Origin: Gudongella sp034006985
Lineage (GTDB): Bacteria; Bacillota; Clostridia; Tissierellales; Tissierellaceae
Assembly (NCBI GenBank): GCA_034006985.1
Contig: JAVERT010000014.1
Span: forward strand, 1-64,000
Direction of reading: 5' to 3'
DNA: 64,000 nt
Part shown: positions 8,217 through 16,331 of the stretch, piece by piece
Position numbering within the stretch: the stretch's first letter is position 1
Layout: every line of letters begins with the position of its first letter
Notes under the pieces: model-generated
What the model was told of the DNA's origin: nothing
The model's input: the letters and a program-made list of their open reading frames with translations, nothing else
The model's database searches: none
Made by a program: the position numbers and the translations under genes

Positions 8217-9455
8217 CTAGAGAATGCTTGACATCATTGGATAGCTTTCTTCAGCGACAACTCCTCCAATAATTGGGTCTATTCCAGAATATAAAAAGCA
8301 AGATCTTTGAATAGAATTTTGACCAAATTTAAGACGAAGCTTATCAATTGTCTTATCCAAAGTACTATTTTTTTTATCTAAGGGTTCTAAAAAAGATAGT
8401 TGGAAAAATTCGCTTGAAACAAGTTCAGATAAATTTATCGAAAAATGTCTAATCGGTTCTTTTTGCCACATATCATCAAATAGTTTTTTTGCAGTGTAAT
8501 AAATTTTATTGGTTGAATCCGTTGGCACATTTAATTTTTTTTGGTGAGAATATGAAAAAAACAGATAATTTTTAATTGAAATTGAAACAACATATCCACA
8601 CATTTTAAGATCTCTGGACCTCAGACCAATCATTTCGGAAATCCCAAGTAGAACTTTGTAGGCTTCTTCTTTTGTTTCTACATCAAATGGAAGGGTAGTT
8701 GAGTTTCCAACCGATTTAACAGGGCAGGAATCGATTCTAACAGGAGTTTCTTCTATTCCATTGGCATATTCCCAGATAAGGATTCCTGGCTTTTTAAGCC
8801 AAGAATAGATATAGCCTTTATCTAAGTTTGCAAGTTGGCCAATTGTAAATATACCTCTGTCATTTAATTTTTTTTTAGTTCTTGAGCCTACCATAAAAAG
8901 TTCTTCTACAGGCAGTGGCCACATTTTTTCATAAATCTCATCTTTAAAAAGAGTATGTATCCTATCTGGTTTTTCGAAATCAGAAGCTACTTTTGCTAAT
9001 AGTTTATTTGGACCAATCCCAATATTTACAGTAAAACCCAATTCTTTTTTTATATTTGTTCTTATTTCTTCAGCAGTTTCCATAAAAGGTCTGTCCATAT
9101 GGGAATAATCCATAAAAACCTCATCTATAGAATATCTTTGAATTTTAGGAGAGTAGGCATTTAAAAACTCCACCATTGCATTACTAGCTTTCATATATCT
9201 TTCGTAGTGTGGGGGGACTATAACTAGCGAAGGACATTTTTTTAGAGCAGAATAGATGCTTTCTCCTGTTTGAATATTATATTTTTTTGCAGGGATAGAT
9301 TTGGCAAGGACAATTCCATGCCTTTTCTCCTTGTCGCCTCCAACTATTGATGGAATATCTCTAAGATCAATATTAGAACCCATTTGGAGGTTAGAAGAAG
9401 CCTCCCATGAGAGATAGGCAGAGTTAACATCTATATGAAATACGATTCTTGACAT
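8217..9455 (-). CDS. dinB: Y-family DNA polymerase IV (ImpB/MucB/SamB family)
   Basis: Error-prone translesion polymerase. It has the catalytic motifs HIDVNSAYLSWEA near the N-terminus and YSIDEVFMDYS (about residue 113), the helix-hairpin-helix GSRTKKKLNDRGI, and a C-terminal little-finger domain containing FQLSFLEP, which resembles a beta-clamp-binding motif. I place the start at ATG 9455, because GAGGTG lies at the right distance; a GTG in frame at 9464 is the longer alternative and would sit on that ribosome site. A LexA box in the promoter indicates SOS induction. It is followed at once by the small gene at 7942. Confidence 0.92.
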   Translation of the reverse strand: MSRIVFHIDVNSAYLSWEASSNLQMGSNIDLRDIPSIVGGDKEKRHGIVLAKSIPAKKYNIQTGESIYSALKKCPSLVIVPPHYERYMKASNAMVEFLNAYSPKIQRYSIDEVFMDYSHMDRPFMETAEEIRTNIKKELGFTVNIGIGPNKLLAKVASDFEKPDRIHTLFKDEIYEKMWPLPVEELFMVGSRTKKKLNDRGIFTIGQLANLDKGYIYSWLKKPGILIWEYANGIEETPVRIDSCPVKSVGNSTTLPFDVETKEEAYKVLLGISEMIGLRSRDLKMCGYVVSISIKNYLFFSYSHQKKLNVPTDSTNKIYYTAKKLFDDMWQKEPIRHFSINLSELVSSEFFQLSFLEPLDKKNSTLDKTIDKLRLKFGQNSIQRSCFLYSGIDPIIGGVVAEESYPMMSSIL

Positions 9456-9490
9456 TTGAGACACCTCATTTAAGATTAGCTTGTGAGTTA

Positions 9491-9519
9491 ATAATAACAG
9501 AACACATGTTCGAAGTCAA
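9491..9519 (-). promoter_or_regulatory. dinB promoter with LexA (DinR) operator in the spacer
   Basis: On the minus strand: -35 TTGACT (9519-9514), a 17-base spacer, -10 TATTAT (9496-9491). The spacer holds CGAACATGTGTTCT, which matches the Gram-positive LexA consensus CGAACRNRYGTTYG at all but the last position. The palindromic core GAAC-N4-GTTC is at 9500-9511. LexA bound here would block RNA polymerase. Confidence 0.88.
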
Positions 9520-9595
9520 TGGTATAAAATGATGTGAAAAAGATGGATAAATAGGTTATAATATAGTAAATACATGAAATAAGGGGAGATATCTG

Positions 9596-10768
9596 ATGAA
9601 AGTATTATTTATAAAATCTGGATTAAGTAATAAAGAAAAATATTTTTTGCCAATAAGATATAAAGAACCAATTGAGTTATTGTACCTTGCAAATCAAATC
9701 CAGCCTTTCATAAAAGATAAAGTCCAATTAGATTTTATTGACATGGAATTAGAAAATGCTTCCTATAAAAAGCAACTTTTAGACATTGATCCAGATTTAG
9801 TTGTATTTTTTGCAGAAAAAGAACAAGGAGATATTATATCAAAACAAGCTTCCTTAACTAAAGAGATTACACCAAGATCTTACACAGCACTTTTAGGCGA
9901 GTTAACAGATAATTTTAAATCTCCTTATATAGATTTTTTATATAAAGATAATGCTGTAGAGTCATTTAATGAAACCTTAATTGGAATTCAAGTTGATAGA
10001 AGCATAGAAGAAATTAAAAGAAACGTAGAAAGTGTAGATGAACTTTTATCTAAACCTTTAAATAAGCCTTTAAGAAGTCTTTCAAGTGAATATTCTAAAG
10101 ACTATTATTTCCTTCAACATCCTTCTGTTATAGAGATTCATTCTATCGAAAGGATAGATTTTAATGAAGATATAATTTTAGGAAAAACCGAAGGTATTTT
10201 AAGAAAAGAAGAAGAAATAACTGAGGATATAAAAAATAATCCTAACAATGGAATTTTTTTAAAAGATTTAGATATATGGGCTGACAAAGATAGACTGAAA
10301 AAACTTTTAAATATATTAGAAGAAAAGAGTTTAAATAGAACATATATATCACATGGAAACTGGAATACAGTACTAGAAGAAGAGGCTTTACTTGAAAGAT
10401 TTTCTAAATTAGGTTTAAAAGCTATGATAATGAATTTAGGCTTTCCACAAGATGAAGATAATTGGATTTTAAAGCAAGAAGTAATGAGGATGCTTAGAAA
10501 ACATGGGGTAGAACCTGTGCTTATAGTAAGTGAAGTACTTTCCAAAGAAGATGAAGAAGCTCTTATTTTTTGGTTAAAAACCAATAAAGAAGGACTAGTA
10601 ATTTTAACAGAAGAAGCTTTTGCAGAAAATGCTAGCATTTACAAAGAACTAAGCCTTAGCGTACCTATTATTTTCGGTTGGACAAAACAATATGGATTAG
10701 GAGAAGCGTTAAGAAGGCAGAAAGAATATAAAGCAATTTACAATTCACAAATCACAAATCACAATTGA
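9596..10768 (+). CDS. Cysteine-free protein resembling a B12-binding/radical-SAM enzyme
   Basis: A 390-residue protein that I cannot assign to a named family. The N-terminal 90 residues look like a B12-binding Rossmann domain of radical-SAM enzymes (PIELLYLANQI, VQLDFIDMELEN, DPDLVVFFAEKE). The middle follows the radical-SAM layout: a stretch like KTEGILRKEEEITEDIK and IFLKDLDIWADKDRLKKLL corresponds to the conserved region after the iron-sulfur motif. The region where CxxxCxxC should be (about residues 180-190, IHSIERIDFNED) has none, and the whole protein has no cysteine. It therefore cannot bind a canonical 4Fe-4S cluster. The last nine residues (YNSQITNHN) are encoded by an intergenic repeat. 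It starts after AGGGGAG. Confidence 0.6.
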   Translation: MKVLFIKSGLSNKEKYFLPIRYKEPIELLYLANQIQPFIKDKVQLDFIDMELENASYKKQLLDIDPDLVVFFAEKEQGDIISKQASLTKEITPRSYTALLGELTDNFKSPYIDFLYKDNAVESFNETLIGIQVDRSIEEIKRNVESVDELLSKPLNKPLRSLSSEYSKDYYFLQHPSVIEIHSIERIDFNEDIILGKTEGILRKEEEITEDIKNNPNNGIFLKDLDIWADKDRLKKLLNILEEKSLNRTYISHGNWNTVLEEEALLERFSKLGLKAMIMNLGFPQDEDNWILKQEVMRMLRKHGVEPVLIVSEVLSKEDEEALIFWLKTNKEGLVILTEEAFAENASIYKELSLSVPIIFGWTKQYGLGEALRRQKEYKAIYNSQITNHN

Positions 10769-11097
10769 AAAAGAAATCACAAATTACAATGAAATGCGTA
10801 GGGGCGATCTTAGGTTTTCAAAAAAATGTCATTAGGTGAAGAAACTAATTGATGAACGCAAAATCAAAGACCTGATTTGGGTTCACTACTTATCCGAACT
10901 TGTTGAGAAATCTATAAGTCTTTGGAAATTAAAAAGATAAGATTCTTCGTTATACTCAGGATGACAAACTCTTGTGATTAAAAAAATTAATGAAGGATCC
11001 TTTCTATTTCATGAGAGTAAGCTACTCCCATACATATCTTATAATTAATCTTTAATCATTTCATTGTGAATCGTGAACTGTGATTTGTGCATTGTGC
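10739..11097. repeat. Gene-free interval bounded by inverted heptamer-repeat arrays
   Basis: No gene is visible here. The left end (10739-10795) carries units of CACAAAT/CACAATT; the right end (11062-11097) carries the reverse complement, GTGAATC GTGAACT GTGATTT GTGCATT G. The arrays face each other around about 260 bases. Next to the left array is ATGCGTAGGGGCGAT. The middle contains GATTCTTCGTTATACTCAGG (10941-10960) followed by ATGACA, resembling a dispersed repeat that I recall from many bacterial genomes. A related array is at 16985-17062. Confidence 0.7.
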
Positions 11098-11862
11098 CTA
11101 CGCTATTCGCTCCTCAAACTTAGATCTGTATATTTCCAATAATTCTGTTTCAGTTACATTTATACTTGCTTTATCCAACACTATTTCGCCTTTATCAAGC
11201 ATTATCAATCTTTGAGAATATTTTATTGCATCTCCCATATGATGTGAAACCATAATTGTGGTTATATTGTGCTTTTCTAGCAAGTCCTGGGTTTTCTGCA
11301 TAACTACATGAGATGTCTTTGGATCTAGGGCTGCGGTATGCTCATCTAGCAATAATATATCAGGGAGTTTCATAGTTGCCATTATAAGAGAAAGACTTTG
11401 ACGTTGTCCACCGGATAGAAACTTAACTTGTGTGTTTAATTTATTTTCAAGGCCAAGGTCTAAATCTAATAGCATTTCAATATACTTATCCATATTTTTT
11501 TTCTGGATAAGTTTTTTTAATGAGAAGTTTTCACCTTTTTTATTAGCTAAAGATAAATTTTCTAAAATAGTAAGACTTGGAGATACACCCATTGAAGGAT
11601 TTTGATAAACCCTGCCTATAAAAAGAGATCTTTTTTCTTCAGGAAGTTTTGTTATATCGTGATTATTTATTATTATGCTTCCATTATCAGCCATGAGGTT
11701 ACCGCTAATTAGATTTAAAAGTGTACTTTTTCCACAACCATTTGCACCAACGATTGAAGTGCAAGTGTTTTTTTCGATTGTTAAGTTAAAGTCATCAAAT
11801 ATATTTGCTTTATATTCTGTATTTATATTAAAAGTCTTGTAAAGGTTTTTTATTTTTAGCAT
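11098..11862 (-). CDS. ABC transporter ATPase, TrpZ-type (COG1101)
   Basis: Cytoplasmic ATPase of 254 residues: Walker A GANGCGKST (about residue 40), Q-loop VYQNPSMGV, signature LSGGQRQSLSL, Walker B DILLLDEHTAALDP, and the H-loop histidine in VSHHMGDA. The phrase DEHTAALDP is typical of ATPases paired with the COG2984/COG4120 binding protein and permease upstream. The start has an AAGAGGT ribosome site and overlaps the permease gene by 35 bases. Regulation is by the T-box leader ahead of the operon. The stop codon abuts a heptamer-repeat array. Confidence 0.9.
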   Translation of the reverse strand: MLKIKNLYKTFNINTEYKANIFDDFNLTIEKNTCTSIVGANGCGKSTLLNLISGNLMADNGSIIINNHDITKLPEEKRSLFIGRVYQNPSMGVSPSLTILENLSLANKKGENFSLKKLIQKKNMDKYIEMLLDLDLGLENKLNTQVKFLSGGQRQSLSLIMATMKLPDILLLDEHTAALDPKTSHVVMQKTQDLLEKHNITTIMVSHHMGDAIKYSQRLIMLDKGEIVLDKASINVTETELLEIYRSKFEERIA

Positions 11863-12727
11863 CAGTCTTACCTCTTTTCTTTTTTAAGCTTTGAATAAAT
11901 GGAGTTGAAAAATTATTGTAAGAAATAAATAAAATAACTATAATTGCACTTATTGCTCTAAGGTCAGTTGGTTTTAAACCTAAGTCTATTGCTATTCCTC
12001 CAATTAACTTATATGCCATTGCACCTATTATTGCTCTTGTAGTTAAAGATAAGGAAGATGAATTTTTTCTGATTGTTTCGCCGATTATAATAGAAGCTAA
12101 ACCCATTATTATAATTGAACTTCCCATCGTTATATCAACAAAACCTTGATATTGTGCCATAAGGGCGCCGCTCATTCCAACTAGACCATTTGATAACATA
12201 AGACCTGCTATTTTATAGATATTGCTATTTTTTCCTAATGAGCGAACTAGAACCTCATTATCACCAGTTGCAACTAGAAGATAACCAATTTCTGTCTTTA
12301 AAAATAAATCTAAAAGAAGTTTTATTACTAAAATTATAATAGATAGTATTATCCATTTGGGAATATCCATAAAAATTGAATCGTATTTAAATAATGGTAT
12401 ATTTGCTTTTCCATTTAATCTAAGATTGACTGAATATAATATAGTCATTGTAAGGATACCAGATAATAGAGGCTTTATTTTAAATTTTACGAATAATAAT
12501 GCAGTTAAAAGTCCTGCTATAGCACCATAACCAAAAGCTAATAGTGATGAAGTTATTGGTGAAACTCCAAGAATTAAAAATTTCGCATATACAAAAGCAC
12601 CTAAAGGGAAGGTTCCTTCAACTGAAAGATCTGCAATATCAAGTATTTTATAAGTTAGTGTAACTCCCATGGCAAGGACTGCGAAAATCAGTCCTTGCTC
12701 AATGGATGTAATAATCAATGCGTTCAT
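11828..12727 (-). CDS. ABC transporter permease, TrpY-type (COG4120)
   Basis: Integral membrane protein of 299 residues in the BPD_transp_2 family, about eight hydrophobic segments. The N-terminal region has the family phrase LAMGVTLTYKILDIADLSVEG. The lysine-rich C-terminus (SLKKKRGKTDAKNKK) would be cytoplasmic. It lies 22 bases after the binding-protein gene and overlaps the ATPase gene. The three genes form one operon behind the T-box, which suggests an amino acid substrate. Confidence 0.9.
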   Translation of the reverse strand: MNALIITSIEQGLIFAVLAMGVTLTYKILDIADLSVEGTFPLGAFVYAKFLILGVSPITSSLLAFGYGAIAGLLTALLFVKFKIKPLLSGILTMTILYSVNLRLNGKANIPLFKYDSIFMDIPKWIILSIIILVIKLLLDLFLKTEIGYLLVATGDNEVLVRSLGKNSNIYKIAGLMLSNGLVGMSGALMAQYQGFVDITMGSSIIIMGLASIIIGETIRKNSSSLSLTTRAIIGAMAYKLIGGIAIDLGLKPTDLRAISAIIVILFISYNNFSTPFIQSLKKKRGKTDAKNKKPLQDF

Positions 12728-12749
12728 ATCCTACCTCCTAAGCTGCTAT

Positions 12750-13730
12750 TTATTCTCCTACTGGTGTTGCTCCTTTAAACACTTCATTATCTAAACTCAA
12801 TCCTAATATATCTACGGTTGCTTGATTAAATACTGCTGTGGTTTCCTTTCCAGACTCTGAAGGAATATCAGCTGGAGATTTTTTATCAACAAGAATCGAT
12901 TTAGCCATAGATGCAGTCTGTTTACCAAGGCCAAAGTAACTAATACCATCTGATACAAGTATTCCGCCTTCTACATGAGAACCTTCAGCGCCTACTGTAA
13001 TCATTTTAGCAGCATTTGCTTTATTAGCTACTATAGCAATTGCTGAAGCTACCATATTATCTGTAATCGTATATATTGCATCTACATCTTTTATAATTGA
13101 ATCCATTGCCTGTGGGATATCATTTATATTAGATATTCCAACTGCTACTATTTCTAATCCCAATTCAGGAGCAAATGATTTTGCCATTTCTATCTGTGTA
13201 TCTGAATTACTCTCGCTTGTATTAAATAAAATTCCAATTTTTTTAATGGAAGGGTCTAACTTTTGAAATGATGCTAATTGTTCTTTCATTGGAGATGCAT
13301 CACTTGTGCCTGTTATATTTCCTCCAGGGCTTTCTACTGAATCCACTAAGTCAGCTTCAAGTGGATCTGTTACTGCACTAAATAATATAGGGATATCAGA
13401 AGTTGCTTGCTTTGAACTTTGTGCAGCTGGTGTAGCAATTGCATATATAAGATCAACATTGTCTTTTACAAAACCTTGAGAAATTGCTAATGAAGTAGGA
13501 ATGTCCCCTTGCGCATTTTGGTATACTATTTCTGCATCAATTCCCAATTCCTTTAACCCTTCTATAAAGCCTTCTCTGGCATCATCAAGTGCGGGATGTT
13601 CTGCAAGCTGATTGATACCAATAACTAACTTTTGAGTTGGCTCCGGAGTAGCCTCATTAGCATTACATCCAGTAAAAACCATAATACTTAGTATAACTAA
13701 AATAATTTTAAATAAATTGCTCTTTTTCAT
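12750..13730 (-). CDS. ABC transporter substrate-binding lipoprotein, TrpX-type (ABC_sub_bind)
   Basis: Extracellular binding protein of 326 residues with a lipoprotein signal (lipobox FTGC, Cys at residue 22). The mature protein matches the ABC_sub_bind family (COG2984): VIGINQLAEHPALDDAREGF, then IAQ/IATPAAQ and VTDPLEADLVDS segments. It is first in a three-gene operon and has an AAGGAGG ribosome site. Family members in streptococci are predicted tryptophan binders (TrpX), but the leader here reads a Tyr codon, so tyrosine is the better guess for this copy. Confidence 0.9.
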   Translation of the reverse strand: MKKSNLFKIILVILSIMVFTGCNANEATPEPTQKLVIGINQLAEHPALDDAREGFIEGLKELGIDAEIVYQNAQGDIPTSLAISQGFVKDNVDLIYAIATPAAQSSKQATSDIPILFSAVTDPLEADLVDSVESPGGNITGTSDASPMKEQLASFQKLDPSIKKIGILFNTSESNSDTQIEMAKSFAPELGLEIVAVGISNINDIPQAMDSIIKDVDAIYTITDNMVASAIAIVANKANAAKMITVGAEGSHVEGGILVSDGISYFGLGKQTASMAKSILVDKKSPADIPSESGKETTAVFNQATVDILGLSLDNEVFKGATPVGE

Positions 13731-13758
13731 TTTGTCTTCCTCCTTAAATTTTAAAAAT

Positions 13759-14033
13759 AAAAAAATCTCTCATCTCTATGAATCAATTAGATTCACAGGG
13801 ACGAAAGATTATTCTCACGCGGTACCACCCAGATTATGACAAAGTCATCACTTATCGGACCTAACAGTCCTATCCCTTATAACGATGGGTTTTCGGATTC
13901 ACCTACTTTAAAAATTTTGGCGAATCTGCTTGGGAGTGTATATATCACATCTGGCTATTATCGGTTTCCACCCTTACCGACTCTCTATAAATTGCCTCGA
14001 TATGTTTCTCTCCTTCAACGCTTTTATGTATTA
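13759..14033 (-). promoter_or_regulatory. T-box leader, specifier UAC (tyrosine)
   Basis: The antiterminator motif TGGGTGGTACCGCG is at 13831-13818. Stem I has a base helix between 14021-14010 (GCGTTGAAGGAG) and 13936-13928 (CTCCCAAGC), an AGAGAG segment, and an upper helix CATATC/GATGTG. The 3' strand of the specifier loop is AUAUAUACA, in which UAC (13940-13938) followed by A sits directly on the base helix, the standard specifier position. A long terminator stem (AATC-TAATT-GATT core) ends in a T run at 13765-13759. Uncharged tRNA-Tyr should favour read-through into the ABC operon. Confidence 0.9.
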
Positions 14034-14039
14034 AATACA

Positions 14040-14068
14040 ATAATAAAGGTCATGATGATATTTGTCAA
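14040..14068 (-). promoter_or_regulatory. Promoter of the T-box-controlled ABC operon
   Basis: Perfect -35 TTGACA (14068-14063), 17-base spacer, -10 TATTAT (14045-14040). Transcription would start near 14033, just ahead of T-box Stem I. Confidence 0.85.
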
Positions 14069-14158
14069 CAATTTTTTTAAAATATTTTTTATTAGAGAAG
14101 GAATTCTTAGAATATGTTAGAATATAAGTAATAATTTATTTAAAAGGAGTTGGTAATT

Positions 14159-14749
14159 TTGAATGATAGACTACTAAAGGATATGGAATTTATAGTAGAG
14201 CTGGATAAAATGAAATCGATACTAAGGCAAACTAGTATAATAGAAGAAGACAGAAGAGAAGATGATGCTCAACATTCATGGCATATATCGGTTATGACTA
14301 TGGTGTTAAATGAATATGCTAACGAAGAAATAGATGAGAAAAAAGTTATTAAAATGCTCTTAATCCATGATCTTGTTGAACTATATGCAGGAGATACATT
14401 CTGTTATGATAAAAAGGGAAATGAAGATAAGAGAGATAGGGAACTGATGGCTGCAGATAAAATATTTGGAATGCTTAAAGAAGAAAAGGCACTCGAGTTT
14501 AGGGCGCTTTGGGATGAATTTGAAGAGATGAAAACTCCGGAGGCTCTATTTGCTGCATCAATGGATAGACTTCAACCAATGCTTAGTAATTACCATAATG
14601 GAGGAGGAACTTGGAAAAAGTTTGGAGTTGATAAAGAAGATATCTATAAAAGAATAGCGCCTGTGAAAGAATCTTCGGATAAACTTTGGCAGTTTGTAGA
14701 AGCTATGATAGAAGATGCCTATAATAGAGGTTTGATAGAAAACAAATGA
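14159..14749 (+). CDS. HD-domain phosphohydrolase (YfbR/COG1896-like)
   Basis: Soluble protein of 196 residues with the HD-domain metal ligands: H in AQHSWHISVM (about residue 39), HD in LLIHDLVELYAGDT (about residue 75), and a distal D in ASMDRLQP. E. coli YfbR of this superfamily is a 5'-deoxynucleotidase; the substrate here is not readable. I use TTG 14159 as start because AAAGGAG (14143-14149) lies nine bases upstream; an in-frame TTG at 14150 would have no spacing from that site. The next gene begins 14 bases after its stop. Confidence 0.85.
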   Translation: MNDRLLKDMEFIVELDKMKSILRQTSIIEEDRREDDAQHSWHISVMTMVLNEYANEEIDEKKVIKMLLIHDLVELYAGDTFCYDKKGNEDKRDRELMAADKIFGMLKEEKALEFRALWDEFEEMKTPEALFAASMDRLQPMLSNYHNGGGTWKKFGVDKEDIYKRIAPVKESSDKLWQFVEAMIEDAYNRGLIENK

Positions 14750-14763
14750 AGGAAGTGTAGATT

Positions 14764-15234
14764 ATGACATTAGAGACTGTAAAAAAACATATAGAAAATG
14801 AAAATATAGATGTGAATATTTTAGAGATGAAAGAGAGCACAGCAACAGTTGAGCTTGCAGCTAAAGCCTTGGGAGTTGAGCCTGGTAGAATCGCAAAATC
14901 TATGGCTATTAGACTTAAAGATGAAGATATTATTATACTTACAAAAGGTGACGTAAAATTAAATAATAGAAAATTTAAAGATCAGTTTAAGCAAAAAGCA
15001 AAATTTATTAAAGCTGATGAAATTTTAGAGGCAACAGGGCATCCTGTAGGTGGAGTTTGCCCGTTTGGTCTTAGCAAACCATTAAAAATATATTTAGATG
15101 AATCTTTGAAAGTTTATGATTTTGTATATCCAGCGGCAGGAGATGTAAATGCATGCTTGAAAATAGATGTGGATTATTTGCAAAAGGTAACAGATGCAGA
15201 ATGGGTAGATATATGTGAAAATACTCAAGATTAA
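14764..15234 (+). CDS. YbaK/EbsC-type aminoacyl-tRNA deacylase
   Basis: Protein of 156 residues matching the YbaK/ProX superfamily along its length. It contains AAKALGVEPGRIAKSMA, a central lysine segment (LTKGDVKLNNRKFK) and the family motif GHPVGGVCPFGL. Family members hydrolyse mischarged tRNA, typically Cys-tRNA(Pro), acting in trans in the cytoplasm. It is probably cotranscribed with the HD gene just upstream; the start follows GGAAG. Confidence 0.9.
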   Translation: MTLETVKKHIENENIDVNILEMKESTATVELAAKALGVEPGRIAKSMAIRLKDEDIIILTKGDVKLNNRKFKDQFKQKAKFIKADEILEATGHPVGGVCPFGLSKPLKIYLDESLKVYDFVYPAAGDVNACLKIDVDYLQKVTDAEWVDICENTQD

Positions 15235-15325
15235 GAATACGGATTTGTTGTTGTAATTTTATTGAAATATTGATATGCATAAATATGGGTAAATATAAAG
15301 TAAATAAGATTGGAGATGTGAGTTT

Positions 15326-16063
15326 ATGACAAAAAATAAAAAATTAATTATTGGAATGTTGCTAGCATTTGTTTTGGTGTTAGCAAGTTGTACACCTTCA
15401 GAACCTGTAGATAACAATAAGGTTGAATCTTTGCAGACACAGCTTTCTGATAAAGAAGAAGTGATTGATGAATTAAATGTAAAAATACAAGATTTAGAAA
15501 TGCAAATCAAAGAAATAGAGGATGAGGAGGATTCAACCCCATTATCAATAGGTCCTGTTCCTGGCGATTCATTAATGACAGTTGCACTTGATGTAATAGA
15601 ACTTATTGAAGCTGAAAATTTTTCTGATCTTAATGTATATGTTCATCCAAATATGGGCGTAAGATTTAGCCCTTATAGTTATATAAATATACAAAATGAT
15701 CAAGTTTTTCAAGCATCTCAGTTTCAAAATTTATCTGGGAATCCAAATCTTTACCTTTGGGGAGAATATGATGGTTCTGGAGACCCAATAAATTTGGTTT
15801 TCGATGATTATTATGATGAATTTATTTACGATGAAGACTATGCAAATCCGCATATGTATGGTAATAATTACCCTATTGGAACAGGAAATATGATTAATAA
15901 TTTCTCTCAAGTATATCCAAATGATCAATTCGTAGAATTTCATTTTACAGGTTTTGACCCACAATACCAGGGAATGGACTGGAGTAGCTTAGTATTAGCA
16001 TTTGAACAGCATAATAATGCATGGCACCTAGTGGGAATAATTCATGGCCAATGGACTATCTAA
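15326..16063 (+). CDS. Putative lipoprotein with coiled coil
   Basis: A 245-residue lipoprotein (lipobox LASC, Cys at residue 22). Residues about 33-68 form a short acidic coiled coil. The C-terminal domain (about 80-245) is rich in aromatic and acidic residues and ends HLVGIIHGQWTI. I recall similar C-terminal domains in Firmicute secreted proteins but know no function. It should sit on the outer face of the membrane. Nothing in the neighbourhood suggests a partner. Confidence 0.75.
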   Translation: MTKNKKLIIGMLLAFVLVLASCTPSEPVDNNKVESLQTQLSDKEEVIDELNVKIQDLEMQIKEIEDEEDSTPLSIGPVPGDSLMTVALDVIELIEAENFSDLNVYVHPNMGVRFSPYSYINIQNDQVFQASQFQNLSGNPNLYLWGEYDGSGDPINLVFDDYYDEFIYDEDYANPHMYGNNYPIGTGNMINNFSQVYPNDQFVEFHFTGFDPQYQGMDWSSLVLAFEQHNNAWHLVGIIHGQWTI

Positions 16064-16126
16064 ATAGATTTATCTCCTAAAATCTGATATTATAATCATA
16101 GTATAATTAATTTGGGAGGTGCATGT

Positions 16127-16300
16127 ATGCTAGGTGGACTTATATTTGGACTTGTAATAGGTTGGGTGGTTTCTATATTTGGTGCAGATTCACTTTTAAT
16201 AACTGGAATCAGAGAATTAACAGGAAATAATATTACGAGTGCAGGTTATTACACTATTTTTGCGATTATAGGGCTGATAGGTGGAGCATTAAAAAAATAG
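16127..16300 (+). CDS. Small two-helix membrane protein
   Basis: A 57-residue hydrophobic protein with two predicted membrane segments (LGGLIFGLVIGWVVSIFG and YYTIFAIIGLIGGAL) separated by a short polar loop. It faintly resembles YeaQ/GlsB-type small membrane proteins but is too short for a firm call. The start is ATG 16127, six bases after GGGAGG; a TATAAT at about 16102 could be its -10. It is followed by a hairpin that overlaps the remains of a DUF488 gene. Confidence 0.6.
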   Translation: MLGGLIFGLVIGWVVSIFGADSLLITGIRELTGNNITSAGYYTIFAIIGLIGGALKK

Positions 16301-16302
16301 AT

Positions 16303-16331
16303 AAATCCAGGTCAAATGATCTGGATTTTTT
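16303..16331 (+). terminator. Probable terminator after the small membrane protein gene
   Basis: AAATCCAG and CTGGATTT form an 8-bp stem, extended by TC/GA, and run into TTTTTT. The same bases are open in the frame of the DUF488 remnant downstream, so part of the hairpin may once have been coding. Confidence 0.65.

Noticed and set aside
13836..14120. 94-codon open frame on the plus strand
   Set aside because: It is the reverse complement of the T-box leader; the T-box motif, promoter and terminator on the minus strand explain the region.
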